DNA of 64,000 nt, from positions 66,387 through 130,386 of the forward strand of contig CAVBWZ010000008.1 in NCBI GenBank assembly GCA_963599445.1. The letters run 5' to 3'. Source of the DNA: UBA9732 sp963599445. GTDB taxonomy: Bacteria > Spirochaetota > Spirochaetia > Sphaerochaetales > Sphaerochaetaceae. The notes below the pieces were generated by a model. The model saw nothing but the letters and a program-made list of their open reading frames with translations, searched no databases and had not been told where the DNA came from. The first letter of the stretch is position 1. Every line of letters starts with the position of its first letter. This document shows, piece after piece, positions 61,201-64,000 of the stretch. A program made the position numbers and the translations under genes.

Positions 61201-62854
61201 GAAAGTGAAGGATGCAGCCGGGAACGAATCGAATACACTGAATACGAACATCGTGGTCAAGGACGACCGGAACACTTTGAAGGGCATACTTTCAGGAGAC
61301 CAGCTCAAGTTGGAGAAGGGCACCTATTCAATGGAAGGTGATGTATTGGTCGAGAAGGGCAAGACCCTTGTAATCCAACCTGGAGTCGAAATCCAGGTCA
61401 AAGGGGCTTTCTGCATCCAAGTGGAAGGGACGCTGGAAGCGGTTGGAAAGGAGAACGACAGAATCAGGATATATGGAATGGACGATGGCGCAGGAAAGTG
61501 GAAAGGGCTCAACTTTGTCAACGATTCAAGCAGCAGTATCTCCTATGCGGACATCTCCGGCATGGAAGTGGGTGTCTATGGATACTGCGACCTGGACCAT
61601 GTCCTGCTCAATGCCTCCAATGGCGGATGGTCTTTGGGCCTGAGCTACGATAGATACAACAACAAACCTTTCTATGGTGACGTATCCTATTCCACCATCG
61701 AAGGAAATGCCAACCTGAACTCTGGAATCGTGAAGGACTGCGAATTCCATTCCTCCAGCTTGTACATGGAGAATGTTTATGTATTCCGCAACAACTTCTC
61801 GGAGTTTTCCCAATGGGTGATTTCAGGAGTGTTGAACAACAACACATTCACCGGTTCCGGCAAGTTGTCTTTCGAGAATTCTGTAGTGGTCAACAACAAA
61901 TTCTCGGGAGGACCAAGCCTTGAAATCAAAAACTGCACTGTTAGACTCACTACATTCGACAACGCATCGTTGGCTCCTTCCGGCGGCTGTTGGGAAAGGA
62001 ACGACCTCTACTATTGCTCGTTCGATTCATACAGCGTCAATTTCATGAACGAATCGAATCTGGTTGGATGCGGAGACATAACTGTCTCTACTCCAAGGAG
62101 TACTAGAGAATCCTACGACATGACCGGCAACTTCTGGGGAGACGACAAGCTTGCGGCCCTCGATGCTGTTACAGCAACAAAACCAGAGGGTGGGGACTTG
62201 GGCTTCATCCATGACTACTATGATGAAAACAACTTCAATGTCAGCAAGGTTCTGTATCAAGACTACAAAAGAACAAAGATCGAGGATTGTGGGTTCATGG
62301 GAGAGGCATATGGTACGACCGGCGACTATTCGGGATACTCAATAGGCGATACGGGACCTTCCGGTGGTTTTGTGTTCTACGATAAGGGATTCTATTCCGA
62401 TGGATGGAGGTATCTTGAAGCTGCACCCAAGGATTTGGATTATTCTCTTGTTTTTGGTTATTACAGACAAAAGAATACAAATCAAGTTGTTGGTACTTCA
62501 TGGACTATAGGTTCTGGCCTATACAACACCCAAGTACTTGTAGAGGCTATGGACATGGAAGGCAAAGCCTATTCGAATGATTCCGGTGATGCAACGAAGG
62601 AATACGCCGCAAGGAAGTGCCTTGATTATGAATATGGAGGATTTGACGACTGGTTCTTACCTAGCAGTTACGAACTTAACCTCATGTATAAGAACCTTCA
62701 CAATAAAGGTTTGGGTTCGTTTGCCAGCAGCTACTACTGGTCGAGTTCCGAGTACGATGGAAGCTACGCATGGGGTCAGTACTTCTCCAGCGGCAACCAG
62801 GACGGCATCTATCGCTACAACGCCTACCGTGTGCGTCCAGTCAGGGCTTTCTAA
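58208..62854 (+). CDS. Giant surface lipoprotein with a C-terminal lectin-like DGR variable domain
   Basis: 1548 residues. The signal peptide MKRLPLVSIIVLSLFVALVSC ends in a lipobox (LVSC). Residues about 30-920 hold about ten carboxypeptidase-regulatory-like beta repeats of 80-90 residues (typical unit end: GSYLFSNVHPGVYTLSFSKAGY). An Ig-like segment (about 924-1020) follows, then a right-handed beta-helix-like region (about 1040-1300; VLVEKGKTLVIQPGVEIQVK). From about 1375 a DUF1566/FGE-type C-type-lectin-like domain runs to the end (GPSGGFVFYDKG, FDDWFLPSSYELNLMY, YYWSSSEYDG, YRVRPVRAF). This ending is that of DGR target proteins such as TvpA of Treponema denticola. The stalk would hold the variable ligand-binding head away from the cell. 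Confidence 0.88.
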   Translation: MKRLPLVSIIVLSLFVALVSCDQNPVVVERTPTIMGSVSIPAGANVSGSDFFIRIMEGDKVVHTGKVSNDGSFKVSGLEEGRSYSILLTTEEPGDVGSKSASKAASSSGYGGWLNDVTASMNEQAGVGSVKVKPLGTIKGVVRKDGAQDGYDTTAYIPGTSFLAMTDADGSFSIYNVPQSAKPYTIRFTSSGYMPRMVDGIVLYSDDDTVNPVANVPGAVTLVKNAGNLVWTITKTGTSDHSGTTVMLTDGTNSYTGSTSNDGSLLISGIEPGTYNATITSSGFVTKTMDGIQIEAGRNTTMDFLSLVANGGTISGTVFIKGFEDLSGVLITAMDNSEGYSYVAATDKEGSYLFSNVHPGVYTLSFSKAGYDTITREGVSLVAGQSTTIDISAGEFIRSTGVVAGFVSLKGQTSAVGTMVEIKSISSITTMYSAIVGSNGMFEITGVEPGNYYLVANKDGFIPNQPVLVTVEKDKVSTVDSIVLVNERVTVKGSVVLDGSASHEGVAVLLSNKDSNGESPSTTTNERGEYTFRDVAPGTYSVIASKDGFAAETTDYFDVEASIDRTIDAVTLKVATRSITGRIELEEATDFSGALITATNTGDQSLVYSAISNGDGYFTLAGMDAGNYSLNISKTNYRTETISNVDVVAGSVPDIRVELKIARGTITGIARLEGCSDYSNIKVSIPGTKHETYTDGNGVYSFSVPSSNYPGGLRFEYEDFETTSHATTITVLIDSTNAVPDVELKCINVPRVTGRATVHGYIDGNYDGISVGIVELPSFSCKTDRNGYYSFEHVPVGTYTLEFIRENARKVTKIVSIEPSLSTRIEDIELIPDAVSLYGNISMEGVSDYSGVNVKVLTPDSVELKTVTNAAGYWYIGNVIASKSHTIAFEKEGWVSQSFEIPESQYEPLSSIDYNDTHPVVLKDTTPPVLTDVSATIGRSTENGREVILYLYTDEKGSGVKWIQGNTSESFDGVEEQSFYNPFTLLIPNELGEYTIYVKVKDAAGNESNTLNTNIVVKDDRNTLKGILSGDQLKLEKGTYSMEGDVLVEKGKTLVIQPGVEIQVKGAFCIQVEGTLEAVGKENDRIRIYGMDDGAGKWKGLNFVNDSSSSISYADISGMEVGVYGYCDLDHVLLNASNGGWSLGLSYDRYNNKPFYGDVSYSTIEGNANLNSGIVKDCEFHSSSLYMENVYVFRNNFSEFSQWVISGVLNNNTFTGSGKLSFENSVVVNNKFSGGPSLEIKNCTVRLTTFDNASLAPSGGCWERNDLYYCSFDSYSVNFMNESNLVGCGDITVSTPRSTRESYDMTGNFWGDDKLAALDAVTATKPEGGDLGFIHDYYDENNFNVSKVLYQDYKRTKIEDCGFMGEAYGTTGDYSGYSIGDTGPSGGFVFYDKGFYSDGWRYLEAAPKDLDYSLVFGYYRQKNTNQVVGTSWTIGSGLYNTQVLVEAMDMEGKAYSNDSGDATKEYAARKCLDYEYGGFDDWFLPSSYELNLMYKNLHNKGLGSFASSYYWSSSEYDGSYAWGQYFSSGNQDGIYRYNAYRVRPVRAF
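62726..62851 (+). other. Putative DGR variable repeat (VR)
   Basis: The last 42 codons. Residues at the likely ligand-binding positions are nearly all encoded by codons ending in C or T (AGC, TAC, GAT, GGC, GGT, ATC, CGC, GCC), as expected if AAC/AAT codons of a template were mutated at their adenines, while intervening residues (TGG, GAG, GCATGG, CGTGTGCGTCCAGTC) are typical invariant positions. The 3' end GTGCGTCCAGTCAGGGC is the likely homing-initiation part. The template repeat is not within the window. Confidence 0.7.
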
Positions 62855-62881
62855 CCTATTCAACCATTCAGCAATTCAAAG

Positions 62882-62906
62882 GGTTTGGGGAATGTGTCCC
62901 CAAACC
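62882..62906 (+). other. Perfect hairpin downstream of the variable repeat
   Basis: A perfect 10-bp stem, GGTTTGGGGA (62882-62891) and TCCCCAAACC (62897-62906), with loop ATGTG, starts 28 nt past the stop codon. DGR targets are known to have such hairpin or cruciform structures just beyond the VR that aid homing. There is no U-run and the next ribosome-binding site follows at 62910, so it is unlikely to be a terminator. Confidence 0.65.
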
Positions 62907-62920
62907 TATAAGGAGGAGAT

Positions 62921-63832
62921 ATGAAATTGAACGAATTGAAACCAAGTGAGAATGCTTCAAGTATAGCGGAGATTGCAAATGTGTTTGCAAAACAAAAAGA
63001 CTGTGAGCATAGGTTTGCATCATGGGATTACTGCTACGGTCTTGCACAATGCATGTATGCCCGTAAGAAAGATTTGACTGACTCGGATTATGACTACATG
63101 GCCCTGAACCTGGCTTTCTACTTGGCTAGCTGGGGAATGTATAGGGGTTCGTCCTTTCTGTTGGACAAAAGCTACAAGGTTCATATTGACCCGGTAAAAC
63201 TTATATTCTCCAAGGACGAGTTGTGGAATGGGTCTCTTTCCAGCAGTGAGCTTACAGACTTTGGAATGGGACTTGCAAAGGCCTATGGTCTGAGTGACAA
63301 AGTGCGAGCTTCAAAAGATGGTATATCCGGAAACATGACCGATACTTTGTTCACGAAGATACTTCTTGGGCTTACCGGCAATGTCATTGCATACGATAGA
63401 TATTGCAAGACAGCCCTGTCTTTCCTTGAATACGGACAAAATTTCTTCAGAACCAGAAGAGATACTTCTTGGGATAGGTTGAGAAACGATGGTTTTGAAA
63501 CACTTGCGAATATACTATCCGTTGTCAAGGCTTCGTATCCAAAGGTCGAATTCAAGGATGGTGGATATGTGCAGACATCTGAGTATGTTCCATACCCTGA
63601 TGCAAAGAACATTGATATGTTCCTGTTCGTATTGGGTGGGCTTTGCGATGCTGTAGCGAACGTTTCAAAACCCAACACTGATAAAAGCAAAAAGAAAGCA
63701 GGCGAGGGATTCCTTTTGAATTGCTTTGAAAACGGTTTGAGTTTTGACAATGACGTCCTAAGAGCTGTGATTAAAGAGAAGGAAGGGAACCTTGAAGCAA
63801 TTAAGAAAATCTACGATTCCTTGAATGGATGA
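62921..63832 (+). CDS. Unknown protein between the DGR target and avd
   Basis: 303 residues, soluble, no signal peptide or membrane helix. Recognisable blocks are FASWDYCYGLAQCMY, YMALNLAFYLASWGMYRGSS and WDRLRNDGFETLANILSVVK; the second looks like a conserved motif of an uncharacterised family, but I cannot name it. AAGGAGGAG precedes ATG 62921. Its A/T content is higher than the target gene. It overlaps the next (Avd-like) gene by 4 nt, so it is presumably expressed with the retroelement. It may be DGR-linked or a passenger. Confidence 0.7.
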   Translation: MKLNELKPSENASSIAEIANVFAKQKDCEHRFASWDYCYGLAQCMYARKKDLTDSDYDYMALNLAFYLASWGMYRGSSFLLDKSYKVHIDPVKLIFSKDELWNGSLSSSELTDFGMGLAKAYGLSDKVRASKDGISGNMTDTLFTKILLGLTGNVIAYDRYCKTALSFLEYGQNFFRTRRDTSWDRLRNDGFETLANILSVVKASYPKVEFKDGGYVQTSEYVPYPDAKNIDMFLFVLGGLCDAVANVSKPNTDKSKKKAGEGFLLNCFENGLSFDNDVLRAVIKEKEGNLEAIKKIYDSLNG

Positions 63833-64000
63833 CAATCTTCATGGCCCTGTACTACGACCTTCAGATTTACAAGGATGTTCACTCCCTCGTCCTCTTGGTG
63901 TTCCAGTACACCAAGGAGTTCCCAAAGGAATACAAGTTCAACCTCGGGGAGGACATGAGACGGGATTCAATCGTCCTTGTCAGGTCAATATACAGGGTCA
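63829..64000 (+). CDS. avd: Avd-like DGR accessory protein (3' end outside window)
   Basis: The first 57 residues are visible. ALYYDLQIYKDVHSLVLLV, FQYTKEFPKEYKFNLGEDM and RRDSIVLVRSIYRV are characteristic of the four-helix-bundle Avd / 23S-rRNA-intervening-sequence family. In DGRs Avd forms a pentamer that binds the reverse transcriptase and template RNA. ATG 63829 overlaps the stop of the preceding gene (ATGA); ATG 63841 is an alternative start closer to the family norm. Being downstream of a lectin-like target, DGR Avd is favoured over the rRNA-insert protein. Confidence 0.8.
   Translation, partial: MTIFMALYYDLQIYKDVHSLVLLVFQYTKEFPKEYKFNLGEDMRRDSIVLVRSIYRV

Noticed and set aside
62882..62906. 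Rho-independent terminator after the giant lipoprotein gene
   Set aside because: No U-run follows; the next ribosome-binding site begins 4 nt beyond the right arm.
63829..64000. 23S rRNA intervening-sequence protein rather than Avd
   Set aside because: The two share a fold and cannot be separated on 57 residues alone, but there is no rRNA gene here and a lectin-like target lies upstream, so Avd is preferred.
1..64000. tRNA, rRNA or riboswitch genes
   Set aside because: I looked through the intergenic regions and saw no cloverleaf or known aptamer core; most gaps are too short.

Overview
The window is chromosomal DNA from a spirochaete-like diderm bacterium of intermediate GC content. The best guess, an inference from gene content only, is a non-motile, wall-deviant lineage such as the Sphaerochaeta group. 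The evidence is a BMP-type nucleoside transporter, many lipoproteins with spirochaete-style lipoboxes, a uvrA-lptD pair, an MraZ-to-FtsZ cluster with no intact ftsI, an FlhF-like GTPase with no flagellar neighbours, and wall-synthesis proteins that have lost catalytic residues.

Layout. 1-8 kb: purine/nucleoside uptake (BMP binding protein, ABC ATPase, two permeases) and salvage (nucleoside hydrolase, DeoD). 8-22 kb: ispG, uvrA, lptD, phoH, pgpH, ybeY, then a divergent pair of wall-related proteins (a class B PBP relic without an active site, and a LysM/LytM protein without zinc ligands). 22-27 kb: an AT-richer accessory block with two paralogous lipoproteins, each split by a poly-G tract, and further envelope proteins. 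27-33 kb: folD, miaB, a sirtuin, typA and a small outer-membrane protein. 34-47 kb: mraZ, rsmH, ftsL-like, ftsW, ftsQ, ftsA, ftsZ, two tyrosine recombinases, dprA, hslVU and an orphan flhF. 47-54 kb: gap, pgk, tpiA, secG, then a foldase, nusB, map and a phosphoribosyltransferase. 55-64 kb: an operon of two LPP20-like lipoproteins, a CsgG-like/beta-barrel protein and a 1548-residue lipoprotein ending in a C-type-lectin-like domain, followed by an unknown gene and the start of an Avd-like gene cut by the window edge.

Two systems stand out. First, the 55-64 kb block is the target half of a diversity-generating retroelement (DGR): its lectin-like C-terminus has the codon pattern of a variable repeat, a perfect 10-bp hairpin follows the stop codon, and an Avd homologue lies downstream. 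The template repeat and reverse transcriptase should lie just past the right edge. The operon is preceded by a promoter-like element whose 17-bp spacer contains a run of ten G, so it may be phase-variable, and by three 33-bp tandem repeats. Expression switching and targeted diversification may therefore act on the same surface protein. Second, the division and wall genes look like a divisome without transpeptidation or glycan polymerisation: FtsW has lysine where the catalytic aspartate should be, and the only PBP-like protein lacks SxxK and most of the transpeptidase domain.

Slipped-strand switching seems general here, because the two lipoproteins at 22-25 kb also carry poly-G tracts (G10 and G8) between signal peptide and body, both one G short of frame. 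A dispersed intergenic element (4946-5207 and 33383-33648) built of degenerate 10-bp units is a further unexplained repeat family.
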